Origin: Actinospineispora acaciae DSM 45401
Lineage (GTDB): Bacteria > Actinomycetota > Actinomycetes > Mycobacteriales > Pseudonocardiaceae
Length of the DNA stretch: 64,000 nt
NCBI RefSeq assembly: GCF_000620785.1
Contig: NZ_JIAI01000001.1
Coordinates: 1,302,001 to 1,366,000 of the forward strand
Reading direction: 5' to 3'
Position numbers and translations under genes: made by a program. The notes under the pieces were generated by a model that saw nothing but the letters and a program-made list of their open reading frames with translations, did no database searches and was not told where the DNA came from. Positions 16,385 to 24,614 of the stretch are shown here, piece by piece; within the stretch, counting starts at the first letter, position 1, and each line of letters begins with the position of its first letter.

Positions 16385-17521
16385 GTGAAACTGCTGGAGC
16401 ATCAGGGGAAACGGCTGCTCGCGGGGGCCGGCGTGCCGATCCCGGCCGGCCGGGTGGTGCGTGCGCCCGAGGAGGCGGCGTGGGCAGCGGCCGAGCTGGG
16501 CGGTCCGGTGGTGTTGAAGAGCCAGGTGCCGTCCGGCAAGCGGGGCAAGGCCGGTGCGATCCGGTTCGCCGACACCCCCGAGCGGGCCGCCGAAGAGGCA
16601 CGCGCGTTGCTGGGCGCCGAGGTGGGCGGCGCGGTGGTGGGCGAGCTGTTGGTGGAGGAGCGCGCGGACATTCGTGACGAGCTGTACGCGGCGGTGCTCA
16701 ACGACCCGGCCAGCAAGGGGCCGCTGGTGCTGTTCTCCACCGCCGGCGGGATGGACGTCGAGGACGCCGACCTCGTCAGGCGGCTGCCGGTGGACATCCG
16801 CGCGGGCCTGACCGAGCCGGACGCCCGGACGCTGCTCGACGGGCTGGCGCCGGCCGTGGCGGACCGGGTCGCGGCGGTGCTGCTGGCGCTGTACCGGCTC
16901 TACCGCGACGTGGACGCCGAGCTGGTCGAGGTCAACCCGCTGGTGGTGACCGCCGCCGAGCAGGTCCTCGCGCTGGACAGCAAGATCTCGATCGACCCCG
17001 GCGCGCTGGCCCGTCGCGCGGAGATGTTCGCCGACGTCGCCGAGCGGGAGGCCGACAGCGGCTCGGAGCTGGAGCGGCGCGGGCGCGCGCTGGGCCTGCA
17101 GTACATGGAGCTGGACGGTGACGTCGGCGTGCTGGCCAACGGGGCCGGGCTGACCATGACCACCCTGGACGCGGTCAACCACTACGGCGGCCGTCCGGCG
17201 AACTTCCTGGAGATCGGCGGCGACGCCTACACCAAGGCCACCCCCGCGCTGCGGCTGGTGCTGGACAACCCCCGGGTGCGCAGCCTGGTGGTGAACTTCT
17301 GCGGCGCGTTCGCCCGCACCGACGTGATGACCGAGGGCGTGGTCGCCGCCATCGAGGAGCTGCGCCCGGAGCTGCCGATCTTCTTCTCCATCCACGGCAC
17401 CGGCGAGGAACGGGCGATCGAGCTGGTGCGCGACCGGCTCGGGCTGCAGCCCTACGACAGCATGGACGACGCGGTCCGCGCCGCCGTGGCGGCCGCCGCC
17501 CCGATCGGGAAGGGTGCCTGA
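16385..17521 (+). CDS. ADP-forming acyl-CoA synthetase beta subunit (SucC-like), candidate sulfoacetate-CoA ligase
   Basis: 378 residues of the succinyl-CoA synthetase beta family: an N-terminal ATP-grasp half (MKLLEHQGKRLLAGAGVPIPAGRVV, VVLKSQVPSGKRGKAGAIRF), VEVNPLVVT in the middle, and the C-terminal CoA-ligase domain with NGAGLTMTTLDAVN, GRPANFLEIGG and INFCGAF-like VVNFCGAFARTD. It starts with GTG 4 bp after sauS and ends in a TGATG overlap with the alpha subunit. Real TCA-cycle sucCD are rarely in such a setting; here a dedicated organic acid (sulfoacetate) is the likelier substrate. The analogue in Bilophila is the ADP-forming SauCD. Confidence 0.82.
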   Translation: MKLLEHQGKRLLAGAGVPIPAGRVVRAPEEAAWAAAELGGPVVLKSQVPSGKRGKAGAIRFADTPERAAEEARALLGAEVGGAVVGELLVEERADIRDELYAAVLNDPASKGPLVLFSTAGGMDVEDADLVRRLPVDIRAGLTEPDARTLLDGLAPAVADRVAAVLLALYRLYRDVDAELVEVNPLVVTAAEQVLALDSKISIDPGALARRAEMFADVAEREADSGSELERRGRALGLQYMELDGDVGVLANGAGLTMTTLDAVNHYGGRPANFLEIGGDAYTKATPALRLVLDNPRVRSLVVNFCGAFARTDVMTEGVVAAIEELRPELPIFFSIHGTGEERAIELVRDRLGLQPYDSMDDAVRAAVAAAAPIGKGA

Positions 17522-18423
17522 TGCTGGTCACCACCGACGAGAACGTCATCGTGCAGGGGCTCACCGGGCGGCAGGGGTCGTTCTGGGCCGGGCGGATGGC
17601 CGAGTGCGGCACCCGGATCGTGGCCGGCGCGAGCCCGGGCAAGGGCGGCCGGGAGGTCGACGGCGTGCCCGTCTACGACTCGGTCACCGACGCCGCCCGC
17701 CGGCACCGGCTGGACATCAGCGTGCTGTTCGTGCCGCCGCTGTCGGTGCGGGCCGCCGCGGCCGACGCGGTGCGCGCGGGCGTGCGCAAGCTGGTGCTGC
17801 TCACCGAGCACGTGCCGTACCAGGACGTCATGCACGTGCTGGCCGAGGCGCGCGACCACGGCATGAAGGTGCTCGGACCCAATACCGCCGGGCTGGTGGT
17901 GCCGGGGGTGGCGTCGGTGGGGATCATGCCGGGGTTCGCCGGCAACATCTTCCGTCCCGGTTCGGTCGGCGTGATCTCGCGCAGCGGCAGCCTGGGCACG
18001 CTGGTGGCGATGAGCCTGGTCACCTCGGGGTACGGGCAGTCGGCGTTCATCGGCATCGGCGGGGATCCGTTGCTCGGTACCACCACGCTGGACGCGCTGC
18101 GCGAGCTGGACCGCGACCCGCGTACCGAGGCGGTGGTGCTGGTCGGCGAGATCGGCGGCACCATGGAGGAGGACGCCGCCGCCTACCTTTCGGACATGGC
18201 CAAGCCGGTGGTCGCGTTCATCGCCGGGCGCAGCGCCCCGCCGGACCGTCGGATGGGCCACGCCGGCGCGATCGTCAGCGCCGGTCGGGGCAGCGGCGAG
18301 TCCAAGGTGGCGGCGCTGCGGGCGGCCGGGGCCACGGTGGTCGACCTGCCCAGCCAGGTCGGTGCCGCGCTGCGCGAGCGCGGCGTCACCACATCGCCGC
18401 CGCCACCCGCTCGGCGGCCTTGA
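17521..18423 (+). CDS. ADP-forming acyl-CoA synthetase alpha subunit (SucD-like), candidate sulfoacetate-CoA ligase
   Basis: 300 residues: an N-terminal CoA-binding Rossmann domain (VIVQGLTGRQGSFWAGRMAECG, VVAGASPGKGG), VLLTEHVPYQDVMHVL, GPNTAGLVVPG, and the C-terminal ligase domain with the phospho-histidine loop MGHAGAIVSAGRGS (His about 247). The alpha/beta pair activates a carboxylate with ATP and CoA through enzyme-bound phosphohistidine. In this operon the product would be sulfoacetyl-CoA for SauS. The 3' end overlaps the convergent IclR-2 gene by 38 bp. Confidence 0.83.
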   Translation: MLVTTDENVIVQGLTGRQGSFWAGRMAECGTRIVAGASPGKGGREVDGVPVYDSVTDAARRHRLDISVLFVPPLSVRAAAADAVRAGVRKLVLLTEHVPYQDVMHVLAEARDHGMKVLGPNTAGLVVPGVASVGIMPGFAGNIFRPGSVGVISRSGSLGTLVAMSLVTSGYGQSAFIGIGGDPLLGTTTLDALRELDRDPRTEAVVLVGEIGGTMEEDAAAYLSDMAKPVVAFIAGRSAPPDRRMGHAGAIVSAGRGSGESKVAALRAAGATVVDLPSQVGAALRERGVTTSPPPPARRP

Positions 18424-19165
18424 CCACCAGCGAGCCCAGTTCCGGGACCCGGTCGTCGGGGATCCGGACCTCCGGGCCCTGCACGGCCAGGGCGGCCGTG
18501 GCGGTGCCGCCCTCGCCGAGGATGGGCGCCGCGACCCCGCACACGCCGGGCAGCCGTTCGCCCCGGTTGTGGCTGTACCCCCGCCGGCGCACCCGCTCCA
18601 GGTCCTCGAGGAGGTCGTCAGGCGAGGTGATCGTCGCCGGGGTGAGCCGCTCCAGCCCGCCGAGCGCGGCGACCTCGGCGGCCGGGTCCATGGCGAAGGC
18701 CAGCAGCGCCTTGCCGGTGCTGGTGCAGTACAGCGGGATGCGGGCGCCGACGGTCTCGGTGAACCGCAGCGGCTGTGGCGACTCAATGCGTACCACCACC
18801 AGGCCGGCGTCGCCGTCCCGGATGACCAGGTTGACCGACTCCCCGGTGGCCTCGGACAGCTCCTCCAGCACCGGCTTGGCGGCGTCGAAACCGAGGGTGC
18901 GCCCGGCCGCGCTGCCGAGCAGGAACGCCTCCCGGCCGAGGCGGTACCGCTCGGTGCGGGCGTTCTGGGCCACGAAGCCGGCACCGGCCAGGGCGCGCAC
19001 GATCCGGTGCGTGGTGCTGGTGTTCAGGCCCACGGCGCGGGCGATCTCGGTGACGCCGACCTCGCCGTCGGCGTCGCGCAGCACCCGCAGCACCGCCAGC
19101 GCCCGCAGGATCGTCTGGGTGCCGGCGACCTTGCCCCGGTCGTCCGGCGAGCTGTCCTTCCACAT
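18386..19165 (-). CDS. IclR-family transcriptional regulator (IclR-2)
   Basis: 259 residues: the winged helix contains TILRALAVLRVLRDADGEVG and AVGLNTSTTHRIVRALAGAGFV; the effector domain contains GESVNLVIRDGDAGLVVVRIES, RIPLYCTSTGKALLAFA and LPGVCGVAAPILGEGG. It is a close paralogue of IclR-1. The ATG at 19165 lies inside an IclR-type palindrome, so a leaderless or very short-leader transcript with tight self-repression is possible. It is convergent with the ligase alpha gene. No better downstream start is seen before the HTH. Confidence 0.92.
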   Translation of the reverse strand: MWKDSSPDDRGKVAGTQTILRALAVLRVLRDADGEVGVTEIARAVGLNTSTTHRIVRALAGAGFVAQNARTERYRLGREAFLLGSAAGRTLGFDAAKPVLEELSEATGESVNLVIRDGDAGLVVVRIESPQPLRFTETVGARIPLYCTSTGKALLAFAMDPAAEVAALGGLERLTPATITSPDDLLEDLERVRRRGYSHNRGERLPGVCGVAAPILGEGGTATAALAVQGPEVRIPDDRVPELGSLVVKAAERVAAAMW

Positions 19166-19172
19166 ATTGAAA
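19158..19172. promoter_or_regulatory. IclR-type operator overlapping the IclR-2 start codon (site D)
   Basis: TTCCA-CATAT-TGAAA, reading TTTCA-ATATG-TGGAA in the sense of the regulator gene. The ATG of the motif is the start codon of IclR-2. It belongs to the same motif family as sites A, B, C and E. Confidence 0.55.
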
Positions 19173-19196
19173 GGACTGTATCAAGGGCGGTCGGCG

Positions 19197-20156
19197 CTAC
19201 CGGGACGCCACCGCCTGTACGGCGCTGATCAGGGCCATCGTCTCGATGTCCGTGCTGGCGCAGCCCCGGGAGAGGTCGTTGAGCGGCCGCGCGACCCCCT
19301 GCAGGATCGGGCCGTACGCGCTGGCCCCCGCCAGCCTCTCGGCGATCTTGTAGCCGATGTTGCCGGCGTCCAGGTTGGGGAACACCAGCACGTTGGCCCG
19401 GCCGGCGACCCGCGACCGGGGTGCCTTCAGCGCGCCGACCGTGTCCACCAGGGCGGCGTCGAGCTGCAGCTCGCCGTCCACCTCGACGCCGTGAAGCCGC
19501 TCGCGGACCAGCGCCGTGGCCGTGCGCACCTTCCGCACGCAGGCGTGCGAGGCGCTGCCGTTGGTGCTGAAGGAGAGCATCGCCACCACCGGCCGGGCGC
19601 CGGTCAGGGCGCGGTGGGTGTCGGCCGCGCCGGCGGCGATGTCGGCGAGCGCGTCGGCGTCCGGGTCGGGGACAACGGCGCAGTCGGCGAACGTGAGCGC
19701 CCGGCCGTCCGGCAGCAACATCAGGAACGAGCTGCTCAGCGTGCGGACCCCGGGAGCGAGGCCGACGATGCGCAGCCCGGCGCGCAGCACGTCGGCGGTG
19801 GGCCTGGACGCGCCGGCCACGCAGGCGTCCACCCGTCCGGTGGCCAGCGCGGCGGCGGCGAGCGAGAACGGGTCGGTGTCGGTCGTTCTCTCTTCCACCG
19901 CGGGGTCGCCGGCGAGCGTGCCGGTGTCCAGGATCGTGTCCTCGTTCAGCGGCACGCCCAGCGCGGCGGCCGTTTCCGTGATCGCGGACGCCGACCCGAC
20001 CAGCAGCGGCCGGATCTCGCCGCGCTCGCGCAGCCGGGCGGCCGCGCGGATGGCCCGCTCGTCGGTGCCGTCGGCCAGCGCGACCGTCGGCGCCAGGCCC
20101 GCGACCCGCGCCCGCCACGACTCGGGCAGGGTCGGAGTCTCGACGGCCACGCTCAT
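19197..20156 (-). CDS. pta: Phosphate acetyltransferase (phosphotransacetylase)
   Basis: 319 residues from ATG 20156 ([10 protein letters not shown]; an ATG at 20171 is also possible). It is a single PTA domain: [76 protein letters not shown] and [20 protein letters not shown]. It converts acetyl phosphate plus CoA to acetyl-CoA. No acetate kinase gene is nearby, so it is probably the partner of Xsc, whose product is acetyl phosphate; xsc-pta pairs are known from taurine and sulfoacetate degraders. It lies just upstream of IclR-2 in the same direction and is divergent from the MocR regulator. Confidence 0.92.
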   Translation of the reverse strand: MSVAVETPTLPESWRARVAGLAPTVALADGTDERAIRAAARLRERGEIRPLLVGSASAITETAAALGVPLNEDTILDTGTLAGDPAVEERTTDTDPFSLAAAALATGRVDACVAGASRPTADVLRAGLRIVGLAPGVRTLSSSFLMLLPDGRALTFADCAVVPDPDADALADIAAGAADTHRALTGARPVVAMLSFSTNGSASHACVRKVRTATALVRERLHGVEVDGELQLDAALVDTVGALKAPRSRVAGRANVLVFPNLDAGNIGYKIAERLAGASAYGPILQGVARPLNDLSRGCASTDIETMALISAVQAVASR

Positions 20157-20192
20157 ACCCGTGAGGATCACCCGCGCGCCGGCGCGGCGACA

Positions 20193-20223
20193 GGGCCAGA
20201 ACCACGCGCGATGGCGGGTCCAG
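20193..20223. promoter_or_regulatory. Direct repeat, candidate MocR/TauR binding site
   Basis: GGGCCAG (20193-20199) and GGTCCAG (20217-20223) are near-identical and 24 bp apart, between pta and the MocR regulator gene. On the other strand they read CTGGACC and CTGGCCC. TauR is reported to bind direct repeats beginning CTGGAC, which is the basis for this tentative call. Confidence 0.35.
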
Positions 20224-20245
20224 TCGCGCCGTCGAGGAGGGCGCG

Positions 20246-21712
20246 ATGCCCCGTACGTTGATCGAGATCGACAGGTTCTCCGACGAGCCGCTGTACCGGC
20301 AGGTCCGGCGCGCGATCGAGCACGGCATCGCGATCGGCACCTTCGACCCGGCGCGCCGGCTGCCCAGCTCGCGCCAGCTCGCCACCGACCTGGGCGTCTC
20401 CCGCAACACGATCAACCTGGCCTACCAGGAGCTGATGGCCGAGGGATACGTGGAGAGCAAGGAGCGCAGCGGCCTGTTCATCAACCGCGACATGCGGCCG
20501 CGCTGCGCCGTGCAGGAGCGCGACACCCGACCCCGGATCGACTGGGGCGGCCGGGTGCGCCGGTTCCCCGACGCCGGCCTCGCGCACATCGAGAAGCGCG
20601 CCGACTGGGCGCGCTACCCGTACCCGTTCCTGGCCGGACAGGTGGACGTCACCACGTTCCCCGCGCGCTCGTGGACCCGCTGCCTGCGCGACGCGCTCTA
20701 CCGCCCGCACGTGTTCCACAGCCTGCAGGACAGCCTGGGCTCGGACGACCCGATGCTGGTCGACATGGTCCGCCGCCACCTGCTCACCGCCCGAGGCATC
20801 GAGGCCGGCCCGGACGAGGTGCTGATCACCGTCGGCTCGCAGCAGGGCCTGGACCTGCTCGGGCGCGTGCTACTCGGCCCGGACCAGGTGGTGGGCATGG
20901 AGAACCCCGGCTACCTGGACGCGCGGCACATCTTCCTGCGCACCGGCGCCCGGCTGACCGGCATCGACGTCGACGCCGCCGGCCTGCGCCCGCCCGCCTC
21001 CCTGGACGGCGTCGACCTGCTCTACCTCACCCCCAGCCACCAGCACCCGACCAACGCGACGCTGAGCATCGGCCGGCGCCGCGAGCTGCTGCGCCAGGCC
21101 GCGTCGGCGGGCACCGTGATCGTCGAGGACGACTACGACAGCGAGTTCCGCTACCAGGGCAGCCCCACCCCCGCGCTGAAGGCGCTGGACGGCACCGGGG
21201 ACACCGTCTACCTGGGCACGTTCTCCAAGTTCCTCTCCCCCGGCCTGCGCCTGGGCTACCTGGTCGGCCCGCGCGAGCTGGCCGGGGCGCTGCGCGAGGC
21301 CAGGCGCTACGTGCTGCGCCACCCGCCGGGCCACCTGCAGCGCGCGCTCGCGCTGCTCATCGAGAGCGGCGAGTACCACCGCTCGCTGCGCCGCTACCGC
21401 GCCAAGCTGATGCGCAAATGGTCGGCCACCTGCACGGCGGTGACCGACCACCTGGCCTGGCCCCAACCGCCCTACCCGCCGGGCGGGGTGAGCCTGTGGA
21501 TGACCGGCCCGCCGGAGCTGGACTGCCGCCGCCTGGTGGCCCGCGCCGAGCGCCGGGGCATCCTCATCGAACCGGGCGACATCTTCTTCCTGACCGAGGA
21601 CCCGCCCCGCCACCACTTCCGCATCGGCTTCTCCGCGATCTCGCAGCGCTCGATCGTGCCCGGCATCCGGCTGCTCGCCGAGGTCTGCGACGAGGTCCTG
21701 GGCGAGCCCTGA
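20246..21712 (+). CDS. MocR-family regulator (GntR winged helix fused to aminotransferase fold), TauR-like candidate
   Basis: 488 residues. The N-terminal GntR domain spans about residues 8-78 ([56 protein letters not shown]). A fold-type I aminotransferase domain follows, with the PLP Asp region [13 protein letters not shown] and the Schiff-base lysine in [16 protein letters not shown] (about residue 328). MocR proteins include PdxR, GabR and TauR; TauR activates taurine genes (tpa, xsc) in Rhodobacter. A location beside pta in a sulfonate region favours a TauR-like role. PdxR is less likely since no pyridoxal synthesis genes are present. Confidence 0.88.
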   Translation: MPRTLIEIDRFSDEPLYRQVRRAIEHGIAIGTFDPARRLPSSRQLATDLGVSRNTINLAYQELMAEGYVESKERSGLFINRDMRPRCAVQERDTRPRIDWGGRVRRFPDAGLAHIEKRADWARYPYPFLAGQVDVTTFPARSWTRCLRDALYRPHVFHSLQDSLGSDDPMLVDMVRRHLLTARGIEAGPDEVLITVGSQQGLDLLGRVLLGPDQVVGMENPGYLDARHIFLRTGARLTGIDVDAAGLRPPASLDGVDLLYLTPSHQHPTNATLSIGRRRELLRQAASAGTVIVEDDYDSEFRYQGSPTPALKALDGTGDTVYLGTFSKFLSPGLRLGYLVGPRELAGALREARRYVLRHPPGHLQRALALLIESGEYHRSLRRYRAKLMRKWSATCTAVTDHLAWPQPPYPPGGVSLWMTGPPELDCRRLVARAERRGILIEPGDIFFLTEDPPRHHFRIGFSAISQRSIVPGIRLLAEVCDEVLGEP

Positions 21713-21735
21713 CCGGCGCGCCGGACTCTGACACC

Positions 21736-21793
21736 GCACATGTGCTCGCGATATGCGCACGATGTGCTCTCAATATGCACGAGTGCTCCATGC
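21736..21793. repeat. Tandem palindromic repeat upstream of the Cys-rich peptide gene
   Basis: Two units starting ATGTGCTC and ending GCAC-G lie head to tail at 21740-21761 and 21762-21781, followed by a third partial unit (AGTGCTCCATGC) to 21793. Each unit carries GTGC near its left end and GCAC near its right, so it is itself an inverted repeat, and GCACATGTGC at 21736-21745 is a perfect palindrome. The block ends 7 bp before the ATG of the 57-residue peptide. It looks like a multi-site operator, possibly with autoregulatory RNA structure. Confidence 0.5.
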
Positions 21794-21800
21794 TTTTCGC

Positions 21801-21974
21801 ATGACTCATCTCTTCAGCACGCTCAGTGACAGGCTGCTCGACCGGATCGTCCCGAGGTCTGAGGCGGCGGCCCTGTGCCAGCCGTATTGTGAATGCGAGC
21901 GTATCGGGACCCATTCCCGATGGTGCTGTCTAGCACCGAACTGCGAGTGGAAATGCTGCGACGACTGTTGCTGA
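21801..21974 (+). CDS. 57-residue cysteine-rich peptide, possible RiPP precursor or metal-binding peptide
   Basis: The ATG at 21801 gives a 57-residue product. The first 25 residues (MTHLFSTLSDRLLDRIVPR then SEAAAL) are leader-like and amphipathic, with few special residues. The remaining 32 contain ten cysteines at 26, 30, 32, 42, 43, 48, 52, 53, 56 and 57, and the product ends CCDDCC. A longer frame from 21753 is possible but crosses the repeats. Base composition is lower in GC than its neighbours. It is convergent with the MHS permease, the stops being 15 bp apart. I recognise no named family. A modified peptide (RiPP), a secreted disulfide-rich peptide or a metallothionein-like chelator are the options; no modifying enzyme is adjacent. 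Confidence 0.55.
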   Translation: MTHLFSTLSDRLLDRIVPRSEAAALCQPYCECERIGTHSRWCCLAPNCEWKCCDDCC

Positions 21975-21989
21975 CGCCGCGCACCCGGC

Positions 21990-23327
21990 TCACCCGGCGG
22001 GCGCCATCGCCGGCTGACCGGACCGCTCGGCGTCGGCTATGCGGCGCAGGTCATGGGTGCGGACGGCGAAGGTGCACACGGCGCTGACCACCGCGGCCAC
22101 CGCCAGGTAGGCCACCACCAGCGAGTAGCCACCGCCGCCGCGCCCGACCAGGTAGGACAGCACCAGCGGCGTCAGGCCGGAGGCGAAGATCCCGGAGAAC
22201 TGGTAGACGAACGAGATGCCCGTGCAGCGGACGTTGACCGGGAACATCTCGGCGTAGAACGCGGCCTGCGGGCCGTACATCAGCGGATACAGCACGCCGA
22301 GGGCCAGTACCAAACCGAGCCCGACCAGCGCCGGCGAACCCGTGCCGAGCAGCGCGAACGCCGGATACGCGACGGCGCCGCCGACCAGCGCGCCGACGCC
22401 GAACAACGCGCGCCGCCCGACCCGGTCGGACAGCCGCCCGCACAACGGGATGAAGACGATCATCGCCAGCGCGGCGACCATGACCGAGACCAGCAGCGTC
22501 TGTTGCGGCAGCCGCAGGGTGCCTGTCCCGTAGGAGATCGAGAACACCGCCCAGGTGTTGAACGCGACGCCCTCGACCCACCGGCTGCCCATGCCCAGCA
22601 GCACGTGCCGCCGGGACAGCGGACCGCGCGCCAGCTCCACCGCGGGCACGCTGGCCCGCGCCTCGGTCGCCTCCAGCCGCCGGAACGCCGGGCTCTCCAT
22701 GACCCTGAGCCGGATGAACATGCCGACGATCACCAGGGCCGCGGACAGCAGGAACGCGATCCGCCACCCCCAGCCCACGAACGAGCCCGCATCCATCACG
22801 GCGCCCAGCCCGGCGAACACTCCGGTGCCGAGCACCAGCCCGAGCGCCAGGCCCAGCTGCGGGAAGCTGCCGTAGAAGCCACGCCGGCCGGGCGGGGCGT
22901 ACTCGACGGCCATCAGCACCGCGCCGCCCCACTCCCCGCCGATCGCGATCCCCTGCGCCAGCCGCATCAGCACCAGCAGGATCGGCGCGGCCACGCCGAT
23001 GGTGGCGTAGGTCGGGATCAGGCCGATCGCGCAGGTCGCCACGCCCATGATCAGCATGGTGGCGACCAGCGTCTTCTTGCGGCCCAGGCGGTCGCCGACG
23101 TGCCCGAAGATCAGCCCGCCGACCGGCCGGGCGACGAACCCGAGGGCGAACGTGGCGAACGCCAGCAGGGTGCCGGTGAGCGGGTCGTCGCTGGGGAAGT
23201 AGTGCTTGTTGAAGATGATCCCGGCCGCGGTCCCGTACAGGAAGAAGTCGTACCACTCGATGGTGGTGCCGACCACGCTGGAGGCCACCACCATCCGGAC
23301 CTCGCGGCGCTGCGCCGGCGCGGTCAT
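21990..23327 (-). CDS. MHS-family MFS permease
   Basis: 445 residues of the metabolite:H+ symporter branch: VVGTTIEWYDFFLYGTAAGI at the first helix, RPVGGLIFGHVGDRLGRKKT between helices 2 and 3, and RLAQGIAIGGEWGGAVLMAV in helix 4. Such permeases import organic acids, betaines or shikimate. Its ATG overlaps the stop of the iron alcohol dehydrogenase gene (ATGA), so the permease probably imports that enzyme's substrate. Confidence 0.88.
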   Translation of the reverse strand: MTAPAQRREVRMVVASSVVGTTIEWYDFFLYGTAAGIIFNKHYFPSDDPLTGTLLAFATFALGFVARPVGGLIFGHVGDRLGRKKTLVATMLIMGVATCAIGLIPTYATIGVAAPILLVLMRLAQGIAIGGEWGGAVLMAVEYAPPGRRGFYGSFPQLGLALGLVLGTGVFAGLGAVMDAGSFVGWGWRIAFLLSAALVIVGMFIRLRVMESPAFRRLEATEARASVPAVELARGPLSRRHVLLGMGSRWVEGVAFNTWAVFSISYGTGTLRLPQQTLLVSVMVAALAMIVFIPLCGRLSDRVGRRALFGVGALVGGAVAYPAFALLGTGSPALVGLGLVLALGVLYPLMYGPQAAFYAEMFPVNVRCTGISFVYQFSGIFASGLTPLVLSYLVGRGGGGYSLVVAYLAVAAVVSAVCTFAVRTHDLRRIADAERSGQPAMAPAG

Positions 23328-24598
23328 AGCGAACGGTGGAAGATCGCGGCGAGCGCCGGGCGGTCCACCGGCCTCGGCACCACGGCGAGCTGCCTGGTCT
23401 GTTGCATCGTGCCGTCGACCAGTGTGTCTAGGTCCCGCTCGGTGTAGCCGAACGAGCGCAGCCCGGCCGGCATGCCGATGTCCGCCATCAGCTCGCCGAG
23501 CACGTGCGCGAGCGCCTCAGCGCCGTCGGTCTCGGTGAACGTCCGGCCGGAGAGCAGGTGCGCGGCGTGCAGGTGCCGCGCCGGGTCGGCCGGGTAGGTC
23601 CAGCGGAACACGGCGGCCGCCGTCGCGGACACGGCCTGGCCGTGCGGCACCATCGGCATCTCCGGGTAGCCCTCGGCGCGGTAGTCGCGCACCGCGCCGG
23701 CGATCGGGTAGGCGTTGGCGTGCGGCAGGTGGGTGCCCGCGTTGCCGAACCCGGTGCCGGCGTAGGTGGAGGCCAGCGCCATGCCGGTGCGGGCGTCCAG
23801 GTCGTGCCCGTCGCGGACGGCTTGCCGGAGGTGGCGGCCGACCAGGCGCAGCGCGGTCTCGCACCACACGTCGCTGATCGGGTTCGAACCGCAGAACGCG
23901 GGCCGGCGCATGACGTCCTCCGGCGCGGGCTTGGCGTCGTAGCGGACGCTGGTGTAGCTCTCCAGCGCGTGCGAGAGCACGTCCATGCCGCTGGCCGCGG
24001 TCACCTGGGGCGGCAGGCTGACCGTCGCCAGCGGGTCGACCACGGCGAGCGTGGGCCGCAGCTTCGGATGGCTCACGCCCGCCTTGACGTGCCGTTCCAG
24101 CAGGTCGACCACGCAGATGGTGGTGGACTCCGAGCCGGTCCCGGCGGTGGTCGGCACGGCGATCAGCGGCTTGAGCGGCAGCCAGGGGGCCTTGCCGGCG
24201 CCGATCGGCGGGGTGACGAAGTCCAGCAGGTCGCCGGGGTGGGTGGTGAGCAGGTTGACCGCCTTGGCGGTGTCGATGGCCGAGCCGCCACCGACCGCGA
24301 CGAGGCACTCCCACCGGCCGTCGCGGGCGAACTCGACGGCCTCGGCGATGCTGCGGTCGGTGGGCTCCACGGCCACCCCGTCGAAGACCTCGGCCTTGAT
24401 CCCGCCCGCCAGCAGGCCGTCCCGGATGCGGTCCGGGAGGCCGGTGGCGCCGACGCCGGCGTCGGTGACGACCAGCGCCGAGGCGTGCCCGGCGGCCGCG
24501 ACCTCGGCTCCGATCTCGTCCACCGCGCCGGGTCCGAACTTGAGCGGCGGCGCGGCCCAGGTGAACACGGTCTCGGTGGGCTGGGTGTTCGGCGACAT
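23324..24598 (-). CDS. Type III iron-containing alcohol dehydrogenase, hydroxyacid-oxoacid transhydrogenase-like
   Basis: 424 residues. The N-terminal dinucleotide domain has FGPGAVDEIG and the VGGGSAIDTAKAV loop. The C-terminal helical domain holds the metal site, with ligands in SGMDVLSHALES, THLPHANAYPIAG and VPHGQAVS. Conservation of GTGFGNAGTHLPHA and the length favour the ADHFE1/HOT branch (4-hydroxybutyrate:2-oxoglutarate transhydrogenase) over ordinary ethanol dehydrogenases. Upstream are two copies of the IclR motif found at sauS, so the gene probably belongs to the same regulon. Inference: oxidation of isethionate or another omega-hydroxy acid to an aldehyde. Confidence 0.85.
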   Translation of the reverse strand: MSPNTQPTETVFTWAAPPLKFGPGAVDEIGAEVAAAGHASALVVTDAGVGATGLPDRIRDGLLAGGIKAEVFDGVAVEPTDRSIAEAVEFARDGRWECLVAVGGGSAIDTAKAVNLLTTHPGDLLDFVTPPIGAGKAPWLPLKPLIAVPTTAGTGSESTTICVVDLLERHVKAGVSHPKLRPTLAVVDPLATVSLPPQVTAASGMDVLSHALESYTSVRYDAKPAPEDVMRRPAFCGSNPISDVWCETALRLVGRHLRQAVRDGHDLDARTGMALASTYAGTGFGNAGTHLPHANAYPIAGAVRDYRAEGYPEMPMVPHGQAVSATAAAVFRWTYPADPARHLHAAHLLSGRTFTETDGAEALAHVLGELMADIGMPAGLRSFGYTERDLDTLVDGTMQQTRQLAVVPRPVDRPALAAIFHRSL

Positions 24599-24614
24599 CG
24601 GCGACTCCCGTACT

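Noticed and set aside
17521..18423. TCA-cycle succinyl-CoA synthetase sucCD
   Set aside because: The order after an acylating aldehyde dehydrogenase, with IclR sites and an organic-anion permease, does not fit a housekeeping locus; kept as a candidate sulfoacetate ligase with moderate confidence.
21801..21974. Polycysteine leader ORF acting as a cysteine-responsive attenuator, as in mycobacteria
   Set aside because: The ORF ends in a CC-rich tract, but the next gene is convergent on the other strand, so there is nothing downstream to attenuate; the ORF is also much longer than such leaders.
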